Shown here: piece after piece, positions 56,427 through 64,000 of the stretch
Layout: the number at the start of each line of letters is the position of its first letter
How positions within the stretch are numbered: the first letter of the stretch is position 1
The notes under the pieces: model-generated
Told to the model about the DNA's origin: nothing
Seen by the model: the letters and a program-made list of their open reading frames with translations, nothing else
Databases searched by the model: none
Source: Flavobacteriaceae bacterium UBA980
Lineage (GTDB): Bacteria; Bacteroidota; Bacteroidia; Flavobacteriales; Flavobacteriaceae
Direction of reading: 5' to 3'
Assembly (NCBI GenBank): GCA_002292265.1
Contig: DBBQ01000006.1
Coordinates: 31,707 to 95,706, forward strand
Length of the DNA: 64,000 nucleotides
Made by a program: the position numbers and the translations under genes

Positions 56427-57425
56427 CTACAATTTGTGTTTTATAAATGGATACTCTTTTTGCTCATAAACCGCATCATACATCAAGCTTTTGTCTGGAT
56501 ACGGCGAAGATTCTGCGAATTTTTCACATTCTTTTACGCGTTCTTTTACAGAAGCATCAACTTCATCCAACTGTTTTTGGGTTGCATACTTTTTAGATAG
56601 AATGATCTCTTTGACTTGGGTAATGGGATCAATTTTTCGGTATTCTTCAACCTCGTCTTTAGTACGGTAATGTTGTGCATCGGACATGGAGTGACCGCGA
56701 TATCTGTAGGTTTTCATTTCTATAAAAGAAGGGCCTCCTCCTTTTCTGGCTAAACCTATCGCTTTATCCATCGTTTTGGCAACAGCTACTGGATCCATAC
56801 CGTCACAGGGTTCACAGGGCATATCATATCCCAAACCGAGTTTCCATATCTCTTCATGAGAAGCCGTCCGAGCAACGGAAGTTCCCATGGCATAGCCATT
56901 ATTCTCAACTACAAAAACCACGGGCAATTGCCAAAGTGTAGCTAAGTTTAACGTTTCGTGAAGTGATCCTTGTCGGACAGCACCGTCACCCATAAAACAA
57001 AGGGTTACATTATCTCGTTCAAAGTATTTATCTCCAAATGCCATTCCTGCACCCAGGGGGATTTGTCCTCCTACAATTCCGTGACCCCCGTGAAATTTGT
57101 GTTCTTTAGAAAAAATATGCATGGAGCCACCAAGACCCTGAGAGGTTCCTGTTGCCTTACCGTAGAGCTCTGCCATTACCCTTTTGGGATCGACACCCAT
57201 CCCTATTGGTTGGACGTGATTTCTATACGCCGTGATCATTCGGTCTTTTCCTATTTCCATAGCGTGTAAAGATCCTGCCAAAACAGCCTCTTGTCCATTG
57301 TAGAGATGCAAAAAACCACGCACTTTTTGTTGAATATATACAGCTGCTAATTTGTCTTCAAACTTTCTCCAAAAAAACATGTTCTCGTACCAATCGAGAT
57401 AAGTTTGTTTCGTTATTTTCTTCAT
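56427..57425 (-). CDS. pdhA: Pyruvate dehydrogenase E1 component alpha subunit
   Basis: This 332-residue thiamine-diphosphate enzyme subunit has the ThDP motif GDGA (146-149) to NN (175-176), GGHGIVGGQIPLGAG, and the phosphorylation-loop-like segment RYRGHSMSDAQHYR. It decarboxylates pyruvate together with E1 beta, which must be encoded elsewhere, and feeds the E2 encoded next. Confidence 0.95.
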   Translation of the reverse strand: MKKITKQTYLDWYENMFFWRKFEDKLAAVYIQQKVRGFLHLYNGQEAVLAGSLHAMEIGKDRMITAYRNHVQPIGMGVDPKRVMAELYGKATGTSQGLGGSMHIFSKEHKFHGGHGIVGGQIPLGAGMAFGDKYFERDNVTLCFMGDGAVRQGSLHETLNLATLWQLPVVFVVENNGYAMGTSVARTASHEEIWKLGLGYDMPCEPCDGMDPVAVAKTMDKAIGLARKGGGPSFIEMKTYRYRGHSMSDAQHYRTKDEVEEYRKIDPITQVKEIILSKKYATQKQLDEVDASVKERVKECEKFAESSPYPDKSLMYDAVYEQKEYPFIKHKL

Positions 57426-57518
57426 AAAATCCTAATAATCTAATCCAATAATGGTGTACAAAATTACTCAATTCTGTCTTAAATTCAGTACGATTTGAGC
57501 TATTTTGTATGATCAATT

Positions 57519-58715
57519 TTAATAACTATTATCAAGGCTATCTTTTGAAGAGGGCTGTGAAGCAGATTGATCTAAATTGAGAGATAAAGAAAAACGTATG
57601 GTGTTTTCTAGTGGGTTTCTAACTCGAGAGGTTGAAAACAAATAAGAAAGGTCAATTTCGATAAAATCAAGATTGAATCCAGCTCCCATAGTGAGGTATC
57701 GTCTAGACCCTTTGTCCTGGCTTTCATTAAAGAACCCTGTGCGGGCGGAGAAAGATTCTTGAAAACGATATTCCAAACCTACCGCTGTTGTAATTTCACT
57801 AAGCTCTTCTGCCAACCCTCCAGGAGCGTCAGAAAAAGAAGTAATAATTCCATTGATAAAATCGATATCGGGCTGACGGTAGCCTAAGAAATCTTCGTTA
57901 GAATCGTAAACAGCTACTGGTGTTGGAACTAATAGCTTGCTAAATTCAGTATAAAATCCTAAACGGTTGGCATCATCAAAAAAAAGATCTATTCCTGCAC
58001 CTATTCTCATGTTAGTAGGTATAAAACTTTTTTGAGCCCCAGAATCGTAATTCAATCTAGGACCTATATTGGAAATATTGACTCCCGAACGGAAAACGGC
58101 CATATTAGAACTCAATTCAAAAGGCTGACTCTGATAAAAAGCGGCTACATCTACTCCAAGAGAACTTGCGGAAGAGGTATCGGCATCTACGGCTATTTTC
58201 AAATCTGAATAAATAAATCGTCCCGCCACAGCCATAGAAAATTCATTGCTCAATTTTAAGGCATAAGATAGATCCAAGGTAAGCTCAGAGGGGCGCTCCA
58301 TGCCTTGATCTACAATAGTTCCAGCAATAAATTCATTAAACTGAATATCCCCAAGACTAAAATACCTCAGGCTGGTAGCCCAAGAGCTACGATCGTCTAC
58401 TTTTTTGTAAAAGGTGATATTTCCAAGAAAAATATCATCCACCAATTTGCTTAAATAAGGAGTGTAACTTAGACCCACACCCTTTTCGTTCTCGGCAAAA
58501 GCGTATTTTGCAGGATTCCAATGTTGAGAATAATTATCCGCTGAAGTAGCTACACCTAACTCCCCCATTCCCGCGGCACGAGCGTCTGCTGCAATCATTA
58601 AAAAAGGGACTCCTGTTGTGATAACCCGATTTGAATTTTGACCAAAACAAAAAACAGCTCCTAGGATAAGGTAGGTTAGGGTAACATGTAGCGCTCTCAT
58701 GGTATGACTTAACAT
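57519..58715 (-). CDS. porV: Type IX secretion outer membrane protein PorV
   Basis: This outer-membrane beta-barrel of about 398 residues is a FadL-like type IX secretion component that hands cargo to the attachment complex. The PorV pattern TGVPFLMIAADARAAGMGELG (read in part) follows the signal peptide (ending CFGQ), and HWNPAKYAF comes next. Start choice: a TTG at 58739 opens the longest frame; ATG 58715 and ATG 58700 (MRALHV) both give a signal peptide, with 58700 the tightest. It is divergent from gldJ, another gene of gliding and secretion. Confidence 0.93.
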   Translation of the reverse strand: MLSHTMRALHVTLTYLILGAVFCFGQNSNRVITTGVPFLMIAADARAAGMGELGVATSADNYSQHWNPAKYAFAENEKGVGLSYTPYLSKLVDDIFLGNITFYKKVDDRSSWATSLRYFSLGDIQFNEFIAGTIVDQGMERPSELTLDLSYALKLSNEFSMAVAGRFIYSDLKIAVDADTSSASSLGVDVAAFYQSQPFELSSNMAVFRSGVNISNIGPRLNYDSGAQKSFIPTNMRIGAGIDLFFDDANRLGFYTEFSKLLVPTPVAVYDSNEDFLGYRQPDIDFINGIITSFSDAPGGLAEELSEITTAVGLEYRFQESFSARTGFFNESQDKGSRRYLTMGAGFNLDFIEIDLSYLFSTSRVRNPLENTIRFSLSLNLDQSASQPSSKDSLDNSY

Positions 58716-58854
58716 ATTCTTTAAACGCTCTTTTGACAAAAATCGTGTATAGGAACGAGAATTTTTATTTCTTTCTACCAGTTAAAGCAATAATTATTTA
58801 ATGCTTGCGTTAAATTAAAAAGTATAAAGAATTAAATCTCAAAGCAAATACAGC

Positions 58855-58862
58855 TAAATTTG
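58855..58862 (+). promoter_or_regulatory. -7 element for gldJ
   Basis: TAAATTTG, a perfect TAnnTTTG, ends 45 nt before the gldJ ATG. No TTG at -33. The gap to porV (58716-58906) must also hold the porV promoter, for which I see no clear match. Confidence 0.45.
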
Positions 58863-58906
58863 ATTATTTGTATATTGCAAAAGTATTTGAATAAATATAG
58901 AACTAT

Positions 58907-60577
58907 ATGAAAGTGAGTAATTTGAAACAATTCTCAATCGTATTCCTTGGAATTCTTACTCTGAGTGCTTGTGGGGGTGGAAACACTTCCCGTGGGACAG
59001 GCTGGGATATAAATTCTAAGAAAGGTGGATTCCAATATAACATTGAGTTTGACAATCAAGAAACAGGTCCTGGACTGGTTTTCGTAGAAGGAGGTACTTT
59101 TACAAAAGGACAAGTCCAAGATGACGTAATGCGCGATTGGAATAATTCTCCAACCAAGCAGCACGTGATGTCATTTTATATTGACGAAACTGAGGTCACC
59201 AATTTGATGTATATGGAATACCTAGATTGGCTGGAGTATGTTTTCCCAACCAATGAAACACAATATAGACAAATCTATGAAGGAGCCCTACCGGACACTT
59301 TGGTATGGAGGAACCAGTTGGCTTATGTGGAAGAACTCACTACAAACTATCTACGCCATCCTGCGTATGCCGAATACCCTGTAGTTGGGGTAAACTGGCT
59401 CCAAGCGGTTCAATATGCTGAGTGGAGAACAGATCGAGTCAACGAATATATTCTTGAACGTGAGTCTTATGTTCAAAAAGACGTACGTTATAACGAAGTT
59501 GAAACCAATAGTACTTTCAATACTCAAGCTTATCTCAAACGCCCTGAAACTTCTTACGGAGGAAAAATGGATAGTATAGCAGGGAAACGTGCGGAACAGA
59601 AAAAAGGAGATTCTATAGTAAAAGTCTATGCAGGAATAGAAAAAGGGATTCTTCTCCCTTCGTATCGACTTCCTACTGAAACAGAATGGGAATACGCTGC
59701 CTTAGCACTTGTTGGGGATCGTGAATACAACACCTACAGAGGAAAGAAAAAATATCCCTGGTCTGGTGAATACACCCGATCTAGTGAGCGACGTACCGAA
59801 GGTGACCAATTAGCAAATTTTAAACTCGGCAAAGGAGATTATGGTGGTATTGCAGGATGGTCCGATGACGGTGCAGATATAACCATTCAAGTAAAACAGT
59901 ACCCACCCAATGACTTTGGAATCTATGACATGGCAGGAAATGTAGCCGAATGGGTTTCTGACGTGTATCGTCCCATCGTAGACGATGAAGCTAATGACTT
60001 TAATTATTACCGAGGAAACGTCTATACCAAATCTGTTATCGGAGAAGATGGAAAAGCAGAGATTATTGCCGCGGACCAATTGGTATTCGACACCCTACCC
60101 AATGGAAAAGTTTTACTAAAGCGACTCCCTGGTGAACTCGATAAAGTTGCCATAGATGAAAATGAAACTTTCTTACGTCAAAATTTTTCGGAAAGCGACA
60201 ATCGAAACTTTAGAGATGGTGATACGGAGTCCTCTCGAAACTTTGCTTCAGGAAAACCAGAAGAAGGAGCGAGCGACAAGCCGGAGACTACTCAAATGTA
60301 TGACGCTCCTACACCACCTAGAGTGACTTTAAATTCAGACGGAGATGCCCAACGTGAGGTAGATAGAAATTCTACACGGACTACCTTAATTACCGACGAG
60401 GTCCGAGTATATAAAGGAGGCTCGTGGAAAGATCGTGCCTACTGGCTGGACCCTTCACAGAGACGGTACTTACCGCAATATATAGCAACAGACTACATCG
60501 GTTTTAGATGTGCTATGTCGCGTCTAGGATCAAAAAGTCAATCAAAGAAAAGAGCCCGTCATAAAAGACAGGGATAA
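58907..60577 (+). CDS. gldJ: Gliding motility lipoprotein GldJ
   Basis: This 556-residue lipoprotein (lipobox LSAC, Cys22, then GGG) has a formylglycine-generating-enzyme-like sulfatase-modifying fold, with EGGTFTKG near residue 65, LPTETEWEYAA, YDMAGNVAEWVSD and a C-terminal GGSWKDRAYWLDPSQRRY and IGFRC. GldJ and GldK share this fold and support the gliding and type IX secretion machinery; an enzymatic role is not known. The last 20 residues are Lys/Arg/Ser-rich. murF begins 45 nt downstream. Confidence 0.95.
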   Translation: MKVSNLKQFSIVFLGILTLSACGGGNTSRGTGWDINSKKGGFQYNIEFDNQETGPGLVFVEGGTFTKGQVQDDVMRDWNNSPTKQHVMSFYIDETEVTNLMYMEYLDWLEYVFPTNETQYRQIYEGALPDTLVWRNQLAYVEELTTNYLRHPAYAEYPVVGVNWLQAVQYAEWRTDRVNEYILERESYVQKDVRYNEVETNSTFNTQAYLKRPETSYGGKMDSIAGKRAEQKKGDSIVKVYAGIEKGILLPSYRLPTETEWEYAALALVGDREYNTYRGKKKYPWSGEYTRSSERRTEGDQLANFKLGKGDYGGIAGWSDDGADITIQVKQYPPNDFGIYDMAGNVAEWVSDVYRPIVDDEANDFNYYRGNVYTKSVIGEDGKAEIIAADQLVFDTLPNGKVLLKRLPGELDKVAIDENETFLRQNFSESDNRNFRDGDTESSRNFASGKPEEGASDKPETTQMYDAPTPPRVTLNSDGDAQREVDRNSTRTTLITDEVRVYKGGSWKDRAYWLDPSQRRYLPQYIATDYIGFRCAMSRLGSKSQSKKRARHKRQG

Positions 60578-60622
60578 AACACAAAAAAATCAGCATCTTT
60601 ACACAAATATGCTTTTTTTTAG

Positions 60623-61918
60623 ATGGAAATAGAATGTTTATATTCCGCTTTTCTCAATGCCACGGAAATAAGTACCGATACGCGTACCCTAAAAAAAGAT
60701 GCGCTTTTTTTTGCGTTAAGCGGTCCCAATTTTGATGGAAATCGGTTTGCAACGGAAGCTTTAGAAAAAGGGGCCCAACAAGTCGTTGTTGACGATCCCA
60801 AAACCCTCCCAAACCATCCCAAAATACTGTTAGTCGAAAATACACTTACAGCCCTTCAACAACTCGCCACTCACCACCGTAAAAAACTAAACACCCCAAT
60901 CATTGCACTTACAGGAAGTAATGGCAAAACCACAACCAAAGAATTGATTCGGGAGGTTCTCCAAAAAAAATTTAAGGTCTTGGCTACATCCGAAAACCTT
61001 AACAATCACATTGGTGTCCCGTTGACCTTATTGCAACTTACAGAGCAACACAAAATTGGAATCATCGAAATGGGTGCCAACCAACTCAATGAAATTAGAA
61101 ATCTCTGCGAAATAGCCCTGCCCAACTGGGGATATATCACAAATTTTGGAAAAGCACATTTGGAAGGTTTTGGGAGTGAAGCAGGCGTAATCCAAGGCAA
61201 ATCAGAATTATACAAACATCTACAACAGCATCAGGGTCAAATTTTAATTAATGGAGATGACCCAAAGCAACTAGAACAAAGAAAAAATCATCGCGTAGTT
61301 CAATTTGGTCAAGGAAAGGGATCTGATTTTAAAATTGAATACCTTCCTAGTGATGGAAATCATCTCGAATTAAAGTTTAGAGAGTTCTTCTTTAAAAGTC
61401 CTTTATATGGATCGTATAATTTTAGTAATCTAGCAGCCGCCGTCTCCTTTGGCGCCTTGTTTGAAGTTCCCATTAAGGATATTCAAAAAGCAATTGCGAA
61501 ATATGATTCGGAAAACAACCGTTCTCAAAAACTTAGTATCCAAGGACTTCAAATTATTTTGGATGCTTACAATGCGAATCCCAGTAGCATGGAAGTAGCA
61601 CTTCGAGCCTTTGCCAAAAATCAAACTGAGAATAACGCGGTAATCCTAGGCGATATGTTGGAGTTGGGAAAGCAGAGTGAAAAAGAACACGAAGAGATGC
61701 TCAGTCTGTGTCTTACGCTTGGCTTTCCTCAAATCTACACCCTGGGTGAACGATTTAAAAAAGCTACCGTTGCACATCCTAGCATTCAAAAATTTGAGGA
61801 TTTAAATCTACTTTTTCAAGCTTTTAAAGAGTCTTTGAAAAAGCCCGACCGTATACTGATTAAAGGTTCACGATCTATAGAATTGGAACGAATTATTCCT
61901 TTGCTTGGAACCCTATAA
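60623..61918 (+). CDS. murF: UDP-MurNAc-tripeptide--D-Ala-D-Ala ligase MurF
   Basis: This 431-residue Mur ligase finishes the pentapeptide by adding D-Ala-D-Ala. It has the N-terminal STDTRTL motif, the ATP loop GSNGKTTT (98-105), ITNFGKAHLEGF and DAYNANPSSM. In many bacteria murF lies in the dcw cluster; here it is outside it, after gldJ, an arrangement seen in flavobacteria. The small lipoprotein gene starts 4 nt after its stop. Confidence 0.96.
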   Translation: MEIECLYSAFLNATEISTDTRTLKKDALFFALSGPNFDGNRFATEALEKGAQQVVVDDPKTLPNHPKILLVENTLTALQQLATHHRKKLNTPIIALTGSNGKTTTKELIREVLQKKFKVLATSENLNNHIGVPLTLLQLTEQHKIGIIEMGANQLNEIRNLCEIALPNWGYITNFGKAHLEGFGSEAGVIQGKSELYKHLQQHQGQILINGDDPKQLEQRKNHRVVQFGQGKGSDFKIEYLPSDGNHLELKFREFFFKSPLYGSYNFSNLAAAVSFGALFEVPIKDIQKAIAKYDSENNRSQKLSIQGLQIILDAYNANPSSMEVALRAFAKNQTENNAVILGDMLELGKQSEKEHEEMLSLCLTLGFPQIYTLGERFKKATVAHPSIQKFEDLNLLFQAFKESLKKPDRILIKGSRSIELERIIPLLGTL

Positions 61919-61922
61919 GAGC

Positions 61923-62180
61923 ATGCGAAAACTTTTCTTTTTTATTGTTTTTTTAACTGTGACAGGATGTCAACCTTCTGATGAACGCTGTGGAACCCTT
62001 ATCCAAAAAGTAGAAAGAGACACCTCCTTTTACTTTGTTTTACAAACAGACGAGTACATCAACTACTACAATACGCCCGACCGACCTGATCTTCCTGATG
62101 ATGGAGTACGTCAGGGAATCGTGTCCAAAGAAATATTTGACCAGTACGAGGTTGGAGAAACCTACTGTTCCGATTTTTAA
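61923..62180 (+). CDS. Small hypothetical lipoprotein
   Basis: This 85-residue protein begins at ATG 61923, 4 nt after the murF stop; a TTG at 61905 would only extend it into murF. A signal with lipobox VTGC gives Cys16. The mature part is acidic, with Cys near residue 23 and again in YCSDF close to the C-terminus, so a disulfide is possible. Family not recognised. It ends 3 nt from the convergent acs gene. Confidence 0.7.
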   Translation: MRKLFFFIVFLTVTGCQPSDERCGTLIQKVERDTSFYFVLQTDEYINYYNTPDRPDLPDDGVRQGIVSKEIFDQYEVGETYCSDF

Positions 62181-62183
62181 TAC

Positions 62184-64000
62184 CTATTGGATTTTTGCGC
62201 CTTTGATGATTTCCTCCACCACTTCGGGGTTCAGTAAGGTAGACGTATCACCTAAATTAGAAAAATCGTTACTTGCAACCTTCCTCAAAATACGTCTCAT
62301 AATTTTTCCTGAACGTGTCTTGGGCAAACCTGAAACAATCTGTACCTGATCGGGCTTTGCTATAGGTCCTATTATTTTCCGAACGGTGTCTTTTATTTCG
62401 TCGATTAATCCCGATTCAGTTCTTCCCTCCATATCACAAATTACATAGGCATAGATTCCTTGTCCTTTGATATCGTGAGGAAACCCTACGACAGCAGACT
62501 CAATCACTTTTGGATGTTCATTGATTGCGTTTTCTACCTCTGCAGTTCCCATTCGGTGTCCTGAAACATTCATCACATCATCTACCCGGCCCAAAATACG
62601 CAAATAACCATCGTGATCTCTCTTGACGCCATCTCCCGTAAAATACATCCCGGGATAGGTAGAAAAATAAGTGTCCTTACAGCGTTGATGATCACCATAA
62701 GTGGTTCGGATCATGGAGGGCCAGGGAAACTTGATGCATAAGTTTCCTTCTACATTATTACCCTTTAGTTCGTTCCCTTCCGCATCTACGATAATGGGTT
62801 GGATCCCGGGGAGGGGAAGAGAAGCATGAGCCGGTTTATTTGGAGTTATGCCCGCCAAAGGAGAGATCATAATACCTCCTGTTTCTGTTTGCCACCAAGT
62901 ATCTACTAAAGGACAATTCCCTTTTCCAATGTGGTCGTGATACCAATGCCAGGCTTCTTCATTAATGGGTTCTCCTACAGATCCGATTACTTTCAGCGAA
63001 TCTAATTTGTAAGGCTCCAACGGTTCCAAACCGTGTGCTTGTAATGCGCGAATAGCCGTAGGTGCTGTATAAAATTGATTGACTTTATATTTATCAACGA
63101 TCTCCCAAAATCGTCCTACATGGGGATACGTGGGAACTCCTTCAAACATAAGGGTGGTCGCTCCGCTTAACAGAGGTCCATAAATGATGTAAGAATGTCC
63201 CGTAATCCACCCAATATCTGCTGTACACCAATACACATCGTCCTGATCGTATTGAAATACATTTAAAAAGGAATATTGAGAATAGACCATATAGCCCCCC
63301 GTAGTATGCACCACTCCTTTGGGTTTCCCTGTAGATCCTGAGGTGTAAAGTATAAATAACAAGTCTTCGGAATCCGTAGTAACTGCTTGGTGTTCTACAG
63401 GCTGTCCTTTTATAACATCGTGCCACCAAAGATCTCTACCCGTTTTCATTTGCACCTCTGCTTTTGTGCGCTGACATACAATTACCGTTTCCACACAAGT
63501 CGTTTTTTCAAGTGCCTCATCTACCACTGCTTTTACCGAAATATTTTTTGCTCCTCTAAAGTTTCCGTCCGAAGTCAACACCATTTTCGCTTGGCAGTCT
63601 TCAATCCGATCTGCCAAGGCTGAAGAGGAGAAACCAGCAAAAACTACAGAGTGTACAGCACCAGTGCGCGCACAAGCAAGCATGGCTATTGCTGCTTCGG
63701 GTATCATCGGCATGTAGATGATTACACGGTCTCCTTTTTTTACACCCTCTGCTTCTAAAGCATTTGAAAACTGACAGGTTTTTTCAAAGAGCTGTCGATA
63801 GGACAAGTGAATGGCCTCTTCGTTTGGATCGTTTGGCTCCCAAATAATAGCGGTTTTGTCGCCATGAGTAAAGAGATGTTTTTCAAAAATATTTTCAGTG
63901 ATATTGAGTTTTGCATTTTCAAACCATTTGACATCTGGTCCTTTAAAATCCCAGGACAAAACTCGATCCCAAGATTTTCGCCAATAAAAAGAAGAGGCTA
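62184..64000 (-). CDS. acs: Acetyl-CoA synthetase, N-terminus outside the window
   Basis: This AMP-forming enzyme activates acetate to acetyl-CoA. The adenylation motif YTSGSTGKPKGVVH, WWQTETGG, and the C-terminal KTRSGKIMRR with the regulatory lysine are present. The reading frame stays open past the TTG at 63959 to the window end, encoding FYWRKSWDRVLSWDF, as in full-length Acs. About 605 codons are present, so some 30-45 residues of the usual 635-650 are missing because of the window edge, not because of a truncation. Confidence 0.95.
   Translation of the reverse strand, partial: ASSFYWRKSWDRVLSWDFKGPDVKWFENAKLNITENIFEKHLFTHGDKTAIIWEPNDPNEEAIHLSYRQLFEKTCQFSNALEAEGVKKGDRVIIYMPMIPEAAIAMLACARTGAVHSVVFAGFSSSALADRIEDCQAKMVLTSDGNFRGAKNISVKAVVDEALEKTTCVETVIVCQRTKAEVQMKTGRDLWWHDVIKGQPVEHQAVTTDSEDLLFILYTSGSTGKPKGVVHTTGGYMVYSQYSFLNVFQYDQDDVYWCTADIGWITGHSYIIYGPLLSGATTLMFEGVPTYPHVGRFWEIVDKYKVNQFYTAPTAIRALQAHGLEPLEPYKLDSLKVIGSVGEPINEEAWHWYHDHIGKGNCPLVDTWWQTETGGIMISPLAGITPNKPAHASLPLPGIQPIIVDAEGNELKGNNVEGNLCIKFPWPSMIRTTYGDHQRCKDTYFSTYPGMYFTGDGVKRDHDGYLRILGRVDDVMNVSGHRMGTAEVENAINEHPKVIESAVVGFPHDIKGQGIYAYVICDMEGRTESGLIDEIKDTVRKIIGPIAKPDQVQIVSGLPKTRSGKIMRRILRKVASNDFSNLGDTSTLLNPEVVEEIIKGAKIQ

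Noticed and set aside
62184-63959. Truncated acs starting at TTG 63959
   Set aside because: The frame continues to the window end with Acs-like residues, so the shortness is due to the window edge.

Overview
The window is a chromosomal segment from a gliding member of the Bacteroidota, most likely the family Flavobacteriaceae. Markers for this are a SusC/SusD pair, the gliding and type IX secretion genes gldB, gldC, gldJ and porV, a FtsZ with a very long acidic tail, and promoter-like TAnnTTTG elements instead of E. coli-type -10 boxes. It is AT-rich and densely packed, with many 1-4 nt overlaps and several TTG or GTG starts.

Layout. 1-1403 is the only accessory-looking part: an open frame without a start, a terminator, a four-cysteine mini-protein and a protein with an excisionase-like C-terminus, all lying against the 3' end of a tRNA-Arg gene (1404-1477, minus). 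This could be the edge of an integrated element, but no integrase or second att copy is in view. 1643-6205 is a SusC/SusD outer-membrane uptake pair closed by a bidirectional terminator. A secreted M28 peptidase of the glutamate carboxypeptidase II type lies convergent to it (6282-8384).

8528-24446 (minus) is one long division and cell-wall cluster: mraZ-rsmH-ftsL-ftsI-murE-mraY-murD-ftsW-murG-murC-ftsQ-ftsA-ftsZ-yqeY. It is headed by three 10-bp MraZ-box-like repeats that overlap a promoter. 24631-28873 holds an alpha/beta hydrolase, engB, gldC/gldB, nadE and an atypical LuxR-type regulator. 28870-42415 (mostly minus) holds dnaG, a polyprenyl synthetase, rlmN, queA, aroA, a MazG-like protein, a HAD nucleotidase, a deacetylase-like protein, radC, mpl, a TPR protein, obg and adk. 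42503-46164 is purK-purE and an M3 peptidase. It is followed by a decayed S74-chaperone surface protein, a rhodanese lipoprotein and a UbiA-like membrane protein. 47896-53491 holds gcvP, a KAS III and an MlaE/MlaF pair. 53494-57425 holds a SprT-like protein, an SDR and pyruvate dehydrogenase E2 and E1-alpha. 57519-62180 has porV divergent from gldJ, then murF and a small lipoprotein. The window ends inside acs.

How it fits together: the division cluster, murF and mpl supply meso-DAP peptidoglycan synthesis and recycling; porV and gldB/C/J serve type IX secretion and gliding; SusCD with the M28 peptidase could form a peptide-uptake unit (inference). I did not find a clear new multi-gene system. 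The observations most worth checking are a primase whose zinc-ligand positions are all non-ligand residues, a response regulator with Glu at the phospho-acceptor position, the left-edge cassette at tRNA-Arg, and the decayed S74 gene.
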